Assembly: GCA_021443235.1 (NCBI GenBank)
Contig: JABUUJ010000031.1
Coordinates: 1 to 20,363 of the forward strand
Direction of reading: 5' to 3'
DNA: 20,363 nt
From: Muribaculaceae bacterium
GTDB taxonomy: Bacteria > Bacteroidota > Bacteroidia > Bacteroidales > Muribaculaceae
In this document: positions 1 through 7,655 of the stretch, in pieces
Layout: each line of letters starts with the position of its first letter
Position numbering within the stretch: the stretch's first letter is position 1
Made by a program: the position numbers and the translations under genes
Notes under the pieces: generated by a model
Told to the model about the DNA's origin: nothing
Database searches by the model: none
The model's input: the letters and a program-made list of their open reading frames with translations, nothing else

Positions 1-21
1 ACTGCTTTCCCCCGAACCGGC

Positions 22-55
22 AAAATTTTTTCACAACTTTTTTTGAAAAAATTTT
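22..55. repeat. 11-bp perfect AT-rich inverted repeat
   Basis: The left arm AAAATTTTTTC (22-32) is the exact reverse complement of the right arm GAAAAAATTTT (45-55). The loop is 12 bases. It could be the terminator of a gene lying before the window or a DNA-bending element. No U-tract follows a GC-rich stem, so it is not a classic terminator. Confidence 0.6.
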
Positions 56-156
56 CCCTGAGGGGGGATGGTGGAGGAGATGGAGGGTTGAAAGGATGGT
101 GCCTTATAATATAATAAGGTGGGGGCTCTCGCTTTTGGCGAAAGAACAGGGGCGGG

Positions 157-188
157 TTTCTTTTTTAACCCAAAAAGTTGTAACTTTG
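157..188 (+). promoter_or_regulatory. Bacteroidota-type promoter of mutS2
   Basis: The -7 element TAACTTTG (181-188) matches the Bacteroidota consensus TAnnTTTG. TTTC at 157-160 sits 20 bases upstream as a one-mismatch -33 element. Transcription would start near 195, which supports the ATG at 218 over the upstream GTG at 119. Confidence 0.65.
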
Positions 189-217
189 CAGTCGAAATTG
201 ATGAGAATGGGTTGACG

Positions 218-2674
218 ATGATATATCCGTTGAATTTTGAACAGAAGATTGGTTTTTTGACCGTCAGGCAGGAGATTGAGAAGAGGTGCGTGAGTTCGCT
301 GGGTCTTACCTATTGCGAGCAGATGGCGTTTTCCACTCATTTCCAGTCGGTTGAGTTGTGGCTTCGCCAAGCTGATGAGTTTTTGTGTATATTGCAGTCG
401 AGCCGCGAGTTTCCGCTGAATTTCATTGCCGACCTGCGTGGCCCAATCAAAGCGGTGACCACGCCGGGCACGTTTCTCTCGGCCGAGAACCTTCACGCCT
501 TGCAGCGCACGCTGACGACGGCGAGTGACATCCTGAAGTTTTTCTCGGTTAAGGGCGAGGAGTCGTCGCCCTACCCCACTCTGCGCTCGCTGGTGTCGTC
601 GATGCAGACGTTTCCCGACATTATTGCGAGCATTGACGCTGTGCTTGACAAGAACGGCAATATCAAGGACAATGCGTCGCCGTTGCTGAGCGAGCTGCGC
701 CGCACGATTATGACAATGACAGCAAGCATCAACGGCATGTTGCGTCGCATTATCGCGCAAGGCAAGCAAGCCGGTGTGCTTGATAGCGATGTTCAGGCGA
801 GCGTGCGCGACGGCCGCCTGGTGATTCCCGTTGCCCCGGCCCATAAGCGCAAGGTGCGAGGTATAGTGCACGACGAGAGCGCGAGCGGCAAGACAGTGTT
901 TATCGAGCCCGAGGAGATTGTGGAGGCCAACAACCGCATCCGCGAGACCGAGGCCGAGATTGCCCGCGAGCTGATACGCATCCTCACGTCGGTGACCGAC
1001 GGCATACGTCCGCACATTGACGAATTGCTTGGCACATACGCTGTTATGGGGCAGATTGACTTCATCAGGGCAAAAGCGCTTTTGGCCAAGGAAATAGGAG
1101 CGCAGATGCCTAATTTGCACGAGAAACCCGTGATTGAGTGGTATCACGCTGCTCATCCAGGGCTGTACCTGTCGCTTAAAGAGCAGGGCAAGGAAGTAGT
1201 TCCGCTGAACTTGCAGCTCGACAAAAAACAGCGCATACTACTGATTTCGGGACCCAATGCGGGCGGCAAATCGGTGTGCCTAAAGACGGTGGGCATCAAT
1301 CAATATATGATGCAATGCGGGGTGCTGCCCATGATGCACGATAACTCGCACATGGGCATATTCAAGAGCATATTCATTGACATAGGTGACCAGCAATCGA
1401 TTGAAGATGACCTGAGTACGTATAGTTCGCACTTGCAGAACATGAAGCTGTTTTTGAGTCGCGGCGGTGGTGAGGCACTTGTGCTGATTGACGAGTTTGG
1501 AGGCGGCACCGAGCCCCAGATAGGCGGCGCGATAGCCCAGTCGATATTGGAGCAACTGAACATTAAGAAGGTGTATGGCGTAATCACGACACACTATCAG
1601 AACCTGAAGCAGTTTGCCGACGAGACCGATGGCATTGTGAACGGCGCGATGCTCTACGACCGCCAGAACATGCATCCGTTGTTCCAGTTGTCGGTGGGTT
1701 ATCCTGGTAGTTCGTTTGCGATAGAGATAGCGCGCAAAATCGGTCTGCCACAAGAAGTTATCAGCAAGGCGAGCGAGATAGTGGGTAGCGACTATGTGAA
1801 TATGGACAAGTATCTGCTCGACATAGTGCGCGACCGCAAATACTGGGAGAACAAGCGTCACGAGATTCACGTGAAAGAGAAGAAACTCGACGCGGTTCTG
1901 GAGCAATATAACGCCAAACTTGCCACGATAGCCACCGAGCAAAAAGAGATTATCAGGCAAGCCAAGAGCGAGGCGCGTGAGCTGCTCATGAAGAGCAATG
2001 CCGAGATAGAGCGCACCATCAAGGAGATACGCGAGATGCAGGCCGAAAAAGAGAAGACCAAAGAGGTGCGTCGCAAGCTCGATGAGTTCAAGCAACGCCT
2101 TGAGAACGAAGACAATGAGCCAAACAAAAAGATAGAGGAGATGCGTCCTAAGCACAAGGTGCGCAACCATGACAAAAAGAGTGCTGCCCCAGCGCAAAAA
2201 CCCAAAGACGACCGCCCGATGCAGACTGGTGACAATGTGGTGATGAAGGGTGCGACAACCGTGGGCACGGTTATAAGCGTTGATGAGAAATATGCCATCG
2301 TGGCATTTGGCTTTCTCAAGACACGGGTTGAGACCTCAAAGTTGGAACGCACGATGAAAAAGGCCGAGAAAACATCAACGATGTCAATGAGCAAGCAGTC
2401 GAACGACGAGATACGCACACGCCAGCTAAACTTCAAGCCCGACATCGACGTGCGAGGCATGCGCGCCGACGAGGCTATCCAGGCGGTGACCTACTTTATC
2501 GACGACGCGCTGCAGTTCAGCGTGAAACGTGTGCGCATACTTCACGGCACCGGTACTGGCATCCTTAAAACGCAGATACGGCAATACTTAAACACGGTGG
2601 CTGGAGTGTCGAGCTACCGCGACGAGCACGTTCAGTTGGGCGGCGCAGGCATCACAATCGTGGACCTTGATTGA
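218..2674 (+). CDS. mutS2: MutS2 family ATPase/endonuclease with Smr domain
   Basis: The 818-residue product is a typical MutS2. It has a MutS-like clamp and lever region, an ABC-type ATPase with Walker A GPNAGGKS (residues 345-352) and Walker B LVLIDEF (421-427), a charged coiled coil (about 530-660), and a C-terminal Smr nuclease domain with DVRG (744-747) and HGTGTG (776-781). It lacks the N-terminal mismatch-recognition domain of MutS. Family members bind branched DNA and limit homologous recombination, and some act on collided ribosomes; which role applies here cannot be read from sequence. The start was chosen because the TAnnTTTG promoter lies at 181-188, inside the longer open frame. 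Length and motifs are complete. It is followed by tRNA-Ser with its own promoter, so it is probably monocistronic. Confidence 0.95.
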   Translation: MIYPLNFEQKIGFLTVRQEIEKRCVSSLGLTYCEQMAFSTHFQSVELWLRQADEFLCILQSSREFPLNFIADLRGPIKAVTTPGTFLSAENLHALQRTLTTASDILKFFSVKGEESSPYPTLRSLVSSMQTFPDIIASIDAVLDKNGNIKDNASPLLSELRRTIMTMTASINGMLRRIIAQGKQAGVLDSDVQASVRDGRLVIPVAPAHKRKVRGIVHDESASGKTVFIEPEEIVEANNRIRETEAEIARELIRILTSVTDGIRPHIDELLGTYAVMGQIDFIRAKALLAKEIGAQMPNLHEKPVIEWYHAAHPGLYLSLKEQGKEVVPLNLQLDKKQRILLISGPNAGGKSVCLKTVGINQYMMQCGVLPMMHDNSHMGIFKSIFIDIGDQQSIEDDLSTYSSHLQNMKLFLSRGGGEALVLIDEFGGGTEPQIGGAIAQSILEQLNIKKVYGVITTHYQNLKQFADETDGIVNGAMLYDRQNMHPLFQLSVGYPGSSFAIEIARKIGLPQEVISKASEIVGSDYVNMDKYLLDIVRDRKYWENKRHEIHVKEKKLDAVLEQYNAKLATIATEQKEIIRQAKSEARELLMKSNAEIERTIKEIREMQAEKEKTKEVRRKLDEFKQRLENEDNEPNKKIEEMRPKHKVRNHDKKSAAPAQKPKDDRPMQTGDNVVMKGATTVGTVISVDEKYAIVAFGFLKTRVETSKLERTMKKAEKTSTMSMSKQSNDEIRTRQLNFKPDIDVRGMRADEAIQAVTYFIDDALQFSVKRVRILHGTGTGILKTQIRQYLNTVAGVSSYRDEHVQLGGAGITIVDLD

Positions 2675-2692
2675 AAAAAAACGGACAAAAAC

Positions 2693-2723
2693 TTGCACAG
2701 TTAAGAAAATAGTAGTAATTTTG
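2693..2723 (+). promoter_or_regulatory. Promoter of tRNA-Ser
   Basis: TTGC at 2693-2696, 19 bases, then TAATTTTG at 2716-2723 form a clear Bacteroidota promoter. The tRNA 5' end is at 2753, giving a short 5' leader. The -33 element starts 19 bases after the mutS2 stop codon. Confidence 0.8.
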
Positions 2724-2752
2724 CACCCGTCAATCGCGAAAGCAATGACACT

Positions 2753-2837
2753 GGAGAGATGGCAGAGTGGTCGATTGCGGCGGTCTTGAAAACCGTTGAG
2801 GGTAACACCTCCGGGGGTTCGAATCCCTCTTTCTCCG
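2753..2837 (+). tRNA. tRNA-Ser(TGA)
   Basis: The cloverleaf folds fully. The acceptor stem is GGAGAGA with TTTCTCC, the anticodon stem is GCGGT with ACCGT around the loop CTTGAAA (anticodon TGA), and there is a long class II variable arm. The T-arm carries GGTTCGAATCC. The discriminator base is G. CCA is not encoded (CTT follows). It decodes UCN-type serine codons. Confidence 0.95.
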
Positions 2838-2844
2838 CTTGGGG

Positions 2845-2890
2845 TAGCGTAACAAGTTGAAAATCAACGAGTTGCGCTATTTGTTTTTTT
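2845..2890 (+). terminator. Intrinsic terminator of tRNA-Ser, abutting the next RBS
   Basis: A long hairpin pairs TAGCGTAAC (2845-2853) with GTTGCGCTA (2871-2879, one T-G pair) and continues inward with GTTGA/TCAAC. A T-rich tail follows at 2880-2890. The tail runs directly into AGGAG (2891-2895), the ribosome binding site of the next gene, so termination here also controls that gene. Confidence 0.8.
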
Positions 2891-2901
2891 AGGAGATATT
2901 T

Positions 2902-3219
2902 ATGAGTAAGAAAGTGAAGATAACGGTGATGCGCAAGGCGTGTCATGTTGACTTGATGGAGCGGTATGAGAACGCGATTGAGCATGCCTGCGACATGGAG
3001 GAGGGGCAGGTGTTTGTCGCCAACGGCTGGGAGCGTCCTGAGGGTTTGTGCCTGAGCGCGTGGGAGACGATGTCGCCTTTTGTGATGACGCTTGCGCATG
3101 GTGGCGGCAATTTCTATGACGGCTGGATGAAGAATCCCCGGTCGGCAATGATTTCGTGCAACGATGGTTTCCGCCCCGTGAGTTTCCTGATCGAGGCGCT
3201 GGAAGATGACGCTGAATGA
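2902..3219 (+). CDS. TIGR04076 family small protein
   Basis: The product is 105 residues. The pattern GQVFV, PEGLC, SAW, a GG-rich stretch, then SCNDGFRPVSF matches what I know of the TIGR04076 family, whose function is unknown. Four cysteines (C14, C30, C50, C86) plus H15 and H66 could bind metal, though this is inference. There is no signal peptide or membrane segment. A strong AGGAG lies 6 bases before the ATG, which is unusual in Bacteroidota. I see no separate promoter between tRNA-Ser and this gene, so expression probably depends on readthrough of the tRNA terminator. It converges on the DUF3843 gene 36 bp downstream. Confidence 0.8.
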   Translation: MSKKVKITVMRKACHVDLMERYENAIEHACDMEEGQVFVANGWERPEGLCLSAWETMSPFVMTLAHGGGNFYDGWMKNPRSAMISCNDGFRPVSFLIEALEDDAE

Positions 3220-3254
3220 TAGCGTCGGAGGAGAGAACACAGTAAAAGTGTGTT
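3208..3254. other. Two small hairpins between convergent genes
   Basis: GACGCT (3208-3213) pairs with AGCGTC (3221-3226) across the TIGR04076 stop codon, and AACACA (3236-3241) pairs with TGTGTT (3249-3254). Neither has a proper U-tract on either strand. They may help end the two convergent transcripts or protect their 3' ends. Confidence 0.4.
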
Positions 3255-3255
3255 G

Positions 3256-4713
3256 TCACCAAGTGTTGTGGGGGTGGTAGTTGTCGCGGAGGAAGTGTCG
3301 TGCGATGAAGTCGATGTGCTGGTTGAAGATTTTGTTTCCTTCGGCCGAGAGTTCATCGGTGTTTATGTCGCCGTGTGGCAGCATGTTGTTTTGCAGCATG
3401 TATTGGAGCAAAACGGGGTGAATGTAGTTCTTCCCAGTGATTGTGTTGACTGTCTCAATTGCCACTGATTTGTCGTCGCATCCCTGATAGTAAGGGTTAT
3501 CGTTGCTTTTCACAGCGTGGAGGCACCCTGTGGCAACAATAATGCCGTTCTCTTTAGAGAACTGTACTACCAGCGAGGTATCGGGCAATTGTTGCATGAT
3601 GGGGTTCAGGTCGGTCCCTGAATACATGTCGTCGAACAAATCAAACAATTGGCCCTTGTTTTCAAAGAAATCTAATTGCTTGCGTTTATTGTTTATAAGT
3701 GCAGTAGTATAAAGCTGCAAACAAAATTTCTTTTTTTCTTTGTTAATCTCGCGCAATTGTTCGTAGCTCATTTTTGTTGAATCGACCACGAAGCCGTCTA
3801 TCTCCCAATAATTATCGGCACATTTCACAAAAGCCGATGAGATATAGTCATGGTTTTCAAACAGATTGGAATCATAGTTTATCACTGTGTGTCTTTCCCC
3901 GTGAGAGTCTTTGATTAGAGCTAATTTTTTAGTGTTGCTTAAGACACGGAACAAGTCTCTATGCAAGAACTGCAGTTTGTTTAGCTTATCGGCCTCCTCG
4001 TGCATGTCGTTCAGTGAAAACATTTGTGCGAGCCACTGGTGGGCAAGGAGTGCGAGTGGTCCTATTTCTTTTGTTCTCAAGAAGTCTGATTCGAGCGCAT
4101 ACAAGGCTTGTGAGAAATCAAAAGGTGCCTCGAACTCTCCTAATGCCTCGGCGAAAGAGATGTCCTGAAAAGGAGATCGCAACAGGTAAGAGCGTCGCAT
4201 CCAGAAGAGGGTGTGTTTGAGTTTGAAAAAGTCGCTGGCATTATCTTTATTGTAGATAAAGGAGTATAAATCCTTGTTTTCCTCCACCTCGTCGTCGTGA
4301 AGCAGGTCCATAATGTTGTGGGCCAACTGGACGAATTTGCTTGATGGACAGGTGAGGTCGCCGTCGGAGTTTCTTGTCAGGACTATCCAGATAAGAAGAG
4401 CCACTTCGTTGACATTCACATCATTAATGTCGTATTCATCGTCACATTCAAAGAAAGGCATTGAGTGAGAGTAAAGTTGCCTATATATAGTGACGAAAGC
4501 GTTCCACAGGCCAATTTCTGACATTTTGTCCTCATAATACATTGCCACGCACATTGCAATTTCCATTATTGTCTCGTTGTCATTATGTTTAAGCAGGTCG
4601 GAGTTTTTAATGGCGTGATAGATGCGATTAGCCACATCAACATACATTTTGCACGGGGTAATACCACTTGGGTAGAAATAGTAGAAATCAGCGGGGAAAA
4701 TGACTCTTTTCAT
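3256..4713 (-). CDS. DUF3843 family protein
   Basis: The product is 485 residues. It resembles the Bacteroidales DUF3843 family as I know it. The N-terminal third has the pattern CxAxYYEDxxSEIGLWNAFVxxYxxLY, then PFF and a LLIWIVL segment; the C-terminus has a block ending in DFIARHFLRDNYH. The function is unknown. There is no signal peptide, enzyme motif or clear membrane helix, so it is probably cytosolic. It stands alone on the minus strand, convergent with the TIGR04076 gene and divergent from the PAP2 gene. No good TAnnTTTG promoter was found upstream; TAATTCGC just before the start is a poor match. The gene and its upstream gap look more AT-rich than the neighbours. Confidence 0.8.
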   Translation of the reverse strand: MKRVIFPADFYYFYPSGITPCKMYVDVANRIYHAIKNSDLLKHNDNETIMEIAMCVAMYYEDKMSEIGLWNAFVTIYRQLYSHSMPFFECDDEYDINDVNVNEVALLIWIVLTRNSDGDLTCPSSKFVQLAHNIMDLLHDDEVEENKDLYSFIYNKDNASDFFKLKHTLFWMRRSYLLRSPFQDISFAEALGEFEAPFDFSQALYALESDFLRTKEIGPLALLAHQWLAQMFSLNDMHEEADKLNKLQFLHRDLFRVLSNTKKLALIKDSHGERHTVINYDSNLFENHDYISSAFVKCADNYWEIDGFVVDSTKMSYEQLREINKEKKKFCLQLYTTALINNKRKQLDFFENKGQLFDLFDDMYSGTDLNPIMQQLPDTSLVVQFSKENGIIVATGCLHAVKSNDNPYYQGCDDKSVAIETVNTITGKNYIHPVLLQYMLQNNMLPHGDINTDELSAEGNKIFNQHIDFIARHFLRDNYHPHNTW

Positions 4714-4856
4714 GTGTTGCGAATTAAAATTTTGTGTTTTGGGACTGCTAAGTTAGGGAAGAAATTGTGGATGTGCAAGAAAGTGGGGGATGTTTTTTTA
4801 AAATGCTTTTTAAAATGTTTTTTTAAGAGGTGATAAAGGTTAATTATAGTGATATA
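4714..4856. other. AT-rich divergent intergenic region with short repeats
   Basis: No gene is seen. It separates the minus-strand DUF3843 gene from the plus-strand PAP2 gene. At 4790-4827 three imperfect copies of a 12-13 base unit, ATG followed by a T-run and AAA or AAG, occur in tandem. A T-rich/A-rich element like this could act as an upstream promoter element or bend DNA. Confidence 0.5.
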
Positions 4857-4888
4857 TTTGGTGGGTGGGAGATTTTTGTTTATATTTG
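4857..4888 (+). promoter_or_regulatory. Promoter of the tandem PAP2 gene
   Basis: TTTG (4857-4860), 20 bases, then TATATTTG (4881-4888) is a near-ideal Bacteroidota promoter. The upstream TTTG is itself part of a second TATATTTG (4853-4860). The expected start lies about 20 bases before the ATG at 4915, ruling out the longer frame that begins at 4849. Confidence 0.8.
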
Positions 4889-4914
4889 CAAATTGTATAT
4901 ATAGAGAGACTGAT

Positions 4915-6441
4915 ATGAGCGCGAAGAAGACCATTGTGGCACTTTTTTTTAGTGTGATAACGCTATGTGCCAGTGCACAATACTATCCGCAGGCCGAGAC
5001 GCCCAACATGCGAAATATATTTCCTGGCCCGCCCAGCAATTATGACACGCGATTCTCGGTTGACGTGAAGCACTACTTTGACGGAAAGCTTGTTCAGACG
5101 GGCGACCCGTTGCGTGCCGAGCAGATTAGGAGCGACGCGGTGTATGGCACTAGCAACCTTGCGAGTATATATGGCGGCGTGCTGGGCTTCACGGTGTCGT
5201 CGGCGACTACACCTGGGCTGTGGCAGATGATTTCGCAGGGCACTACGACGTCGGCCTATGCCTCGGACAAGGTAAAGAACTTCTATGTGCGCATGCGTCC
5301 GGCGTCGCGCTTCTATGAGGCGCCCTACTCTACCGAGACGCTGAGCGAGATGCGCCGCACCTACTCCTACCCGTCGTCGCACACGATTACCGGTTGGGCA
5401 ACCGGAATGATTGTGGCAGCTGTTGCCCCCCACTTTCAGGACACGATATTAGCTCGTGCTCGCGAGTATGGCCGCAGCCGCGTGCTGGGCGGCATGCACT
5501 GGCAGAGCGATGTTGACGATGCTTATTTGATTGCCAGCGTGTCGGTGGCTCACATGCTCAACACTGCGACTTTCAACACCCACCTTGCCAGCACCCGTAA
5601 CCAAATTAACCAGACATTGCTTGACTCGCTGGGTATAGAGGCTCCCGATTATGACGATGCCGACTATTTCAGTGCGGCGAACATGCCCAACGCGGCGCTA
5701 TATCTTGCCGCGCCTCCCGAGATTGGGCAGAATACGCCCGAGTTTGCCCACGACATGAGCCAGTATCTGTGGGGGAAGAATCTGCGCGATAGCGAGCGGG
5801 GCGAGAAGGCGAAATATGACACGAGCAGCGACTATGACATTATGGTGTATGAGTTTGCGCGTGCCTTTGGCGAACCGATAGAGCCCGACCACACTCCCAA
5901 GATCCTTGAGTTGCTGGAGACAGCGGCAGCGATAAGCGACAACGGCTGTGTGTCGGCGCGCGATGCTTATGACCGAGTGCGTCCTTACGAATTTTTCCAC
6001 GAGGAGCCGTTTACCGTCGAGGCCATGCCCGAGGAGAGTTCGTTCCCATCGGCCCATGCTGCCCGGGCTTGGACTACGGCCATGCTCCTCACCGCCATAA
6101 AGCCTGCGGCACAAGACACGATTATGAAAGTGGGCTACGAGCTTGGGCAAAGCAGTGTGATTGCTGGCATCAGCTGGCAGAGCGACGTTGACGCTGCCCG
6201 CATGGTTGCGTGTGCCACGCTGTCGCGCATGATGTCGAACCCCAACATGGTGGCTCTGATTAACGAGGCGAAGGAAGAATATGTGCAGGTGTCGCACCAG
6301 CTTGTGACCGATAGCGACGACATCAGCATCGACTATAAACCGGAGGACAAAGGCGAGAAGCTATACACCATCGATGGGCGGACGGCGACGAGCGAGAGCC
6401 GCGGCATCCTTGTGGGTAAAGGGCGGAAGGTTGTGAAGTAG
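4915..6441 (+). CDS. Secreted protein with two PAP2 phosphatase domains, the second degenerate
   Basis: The product is 508 residues. It begins with a signal peptide ending near ASAQ (residues 20-23 region), so it is exported. Domain 1 has all three PAP2 acid phosphatase motifs: K121-x6-R128-P129, PSSH (153-156), and S188-R189-x5-H195-x3-D199. Domain 2 keeps R349-x6-R356-P357 and PSAH (378-381), but its third motif reads SS-x5-S-x3-D (413-424). The arginine is therefore S414 and the nucleophilic histidine is S420. The lysine of motif 1 is also arginine. Domain 2 is thus probably inactive or binding-only. The C-terminus (YTIDGR ... GKGRKVVK) resembles a type IX sorting tail. The family removes phosphate from lipid or small organic phosphates; the substrate is unknown. 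The start follows from the promoter and signal peptide. holB follows after 55 bp with no clear terminator. Confidence 0.9.
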   Translation: MSAKKTIVALFFSVITLCASAQYYPQAETPNMRNIFPGPPSNYDTRFSVDVKHYFDGKLVQTGDPLRAEQIRSDAVYGTSNLASIYGGVLGFTVSSATTPGLWQMISQGTTTSAYASDKVKNFYVRMRPASRFYEAPYSTETLSEMRRTYSYPSSHTITGWATGMIVAAVAPHFQDTILARAREYGRSRVLGGMHWQSDVDDAYLIASVSVAHMLNTATFNTHLASTRNQINQTLLDSLGIEAPDYDDADYFSAANMPNAALYLAAPPEIGQNTPEFAHDMSQYLWGKNLRDSERGEKAKYDTSSDYDIMVYEFARAFGEPIEPDHTPKILELLETAAAISDNGCVSARDAYDRVRPYEFFHEEPFTVEAMPEESSFPSAHAARAWTTAMLLTAIKPAAQDTIMKVGYELGQSSVIAGISWQSDVDAARMVACATLSRMMSNPNMVALINEAKEEYVQVSHQLVTDSDDISIDYKPEDKGEKLYTIDGRTATSESRGILVGKGRKVVK

Positions 6442-6496
6442 TTTTTTAAGTCGCAATGCTTAATTCATAATGGGTGGTGAGTAAACTGGAAACGAG

Positions 6497-7621
6497 ATGA
6501 ATTTTAAAGACATATTAGGAAATGAGGCAGTGGTGGAGCGCGTGAGGCATCTCATCGACAGCGACAAGCTGCCGCATGCGTTGCTGCTTCACGGCGATGC
6601 CGGCATCCCCAAGCTTGCCCTGGCGCGTGCCATGGCTCAGTATCTGCACTGCACCGCGCGCACCGGCGGCGAGCCATGCGGCAAGTGTCCGTCGTGCCGT
6701 CAGCACGCGAGCTGCAACCACACCGACACATTTTACTCGTTTCCCTATCTGCGTCGCGACGAGAGCACAGTGTGCGACGATTTCATGGCAGCGTGGCGCG
6801 ACTTTCTCAACGAGAACGGCATTGTTGAGGACTATCAGGAGTGGCTCACGCTGCTCAAGAACGACAACTCACAGCCAGCGATACTGGTAAAGGAAAGCGA
6901 GAGCATCATGCGCAAGATGAGCAGGAGCGCGTTTACGTCGAAATACAAGGTGCTCATCATGTGGTTGCCCGAGAAGATGCGCGAAGACTGCGCCAACAAG
7001 CTACTCAAGCTCATAGAAGAGCCCTATGACGACTGCAAGTTCATACTTGTGAGCAACAACGAGAAAGAGATACTACCCACGATATTGTCGCGCACCCAGC
7101 GCATAGAGCTGATGCGCGTTCCCACGGCCGTTATAGGCGGCTACCTGAGCTCTACCTACGGCATCGACGAGCAGCAGGCCATGGCTGTAGCGTCCAGTGC
7201 CGACGGCAACGTGTCGCAGGCACTGAAGACGTTGCAGGCCGACTCGGAAAATCACGAGTTTCACAGCAAGTTTGTGGTGTTAATGCGCATGGCCTATCAA
7301 GCCGACCTGCTGAAGCTGAAGCAGTGGAGCGAAGACATCGCCGACATGAAACGTGAAAAATCGCGCAGGTTTCTCATCTACTCGTCGCGTCAGTTGCGTG
7401 AGAACTATGTGTATAACCTTCACATTGCAGGTCTCAACTACATGACGCGCGAGGAAGAGCAGTTCAGCACCCGGTTTGCTCCATTTATCAACGAGAAGAA
7501 CGTGGAGCAACTGCTTGCGCACTTTGACCGCGCCGAGCGTGAGATACAGGGCAACGGCAATGGCAAGATCATCCTCTTTGACTTGGCAATGTGGGTGGCC
7601 CGCCTTATTCACACGAAATGA
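6497..7621 (+). CDS. holB: DNA polymerase III delta' subunit
   Basis: The 374-residue product is an AAA+ clamp-loader subunit. The N-terminus (ILGNEAVVERVRHLI ... LPHALLLHG) is typical. A zinc module has C52, C61, C64 and C67, the same 9-3-3 spacing as in E. coli delta'. The P-loop region is GDAGIPKL (33-40), with proline and leucine where an ATPase has glycine and threonine/serine, so it probably does not hydrolyse ATP, as in E. coli delta'. The sensor-type segment ILSRTQRIE follows LVSNNEKEILPT. In the clamp loader it helps place the beta clamp on DNA. The gene lies 55 bp after the PAP2 gene and 34 bp before the addB-like gene, and probably shares a transcript with the latter. No promoter consensus was seen in the 55-bp gap. 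Confidence 0.9.
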   Translation: MNFKDILGNEAVVERVRHLIDSDKLPHALLLHGDAGIPKLALARAMAQYLHCTARTGGEPCGKCPSCRQHASCNHTDTFYSFPYLRRDESTVCDDFMAAWRDFLNENGIVEDYQEWLTLLKNDNSQPAILVKESESIMRKMSRSAFTSKYKVLIMWLPEKMREDCANKLLKLIEEPYDDCKFILVSNNEKEILPTILSRTQRIELMRVPTAVIGGYLSSTYGIDEQQAMAVASSADGNVSQALKTLQADSENHEFHSKFVVLMRMAYQADLLKLKQWSEDIADMKREKSRRFLIYSSRQLRENYVYNLHIAGLNYMTREEEQFSTRFAPFINEKNVEQLLAHFDRAEREIQGNGNGKIILFDLAMWVARLIHTK

Positions 7622-7655
7622 CACAGTAAAATACCTTTTACACATTAATATAATT

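Larger units (their letters stand above)
1..217. other. Non-coding leader upstream of mutS2
   Basis: No convincing gene is visible here. The stretch holds an AT-rich 11-bp inverted repeat (22-55), a purine-rich tract (60-95), a small hairpin with CCTTAT/ATAAGG arms (102-119), and the mutS2 promoter. An open frame extends upstream of mutS2 from a GTG at 119, but the promoter lies inside it, so it is probably not translated. Confidence 0.6.

Noticed and set aside
119..217. Longer mutS2 start at GTG 119
   Set aside because: The TAnnTTTG promoter at 181-188 lies inside this extension, and MutS2 proteins begin near the MIYPLNFE segment at 218.
2753..2840. tRNA genes as integration sites of a mobile element
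   Set aside because: No integrase gene and no second copy of either tRNA 3' end was seen in the window.
6442..6496. Terminator between the PAP2 gene and holB
   Set aside because: Only a 5-bp TTAAG/CTTAA inverted repeat after the T-run is present, too weak to call.
7476..7655. Extension of addB upstream into holB
   Set aside because: It would overlap most of the 3' end of holB in another frame; the conserved protein begins at ATG 7656.
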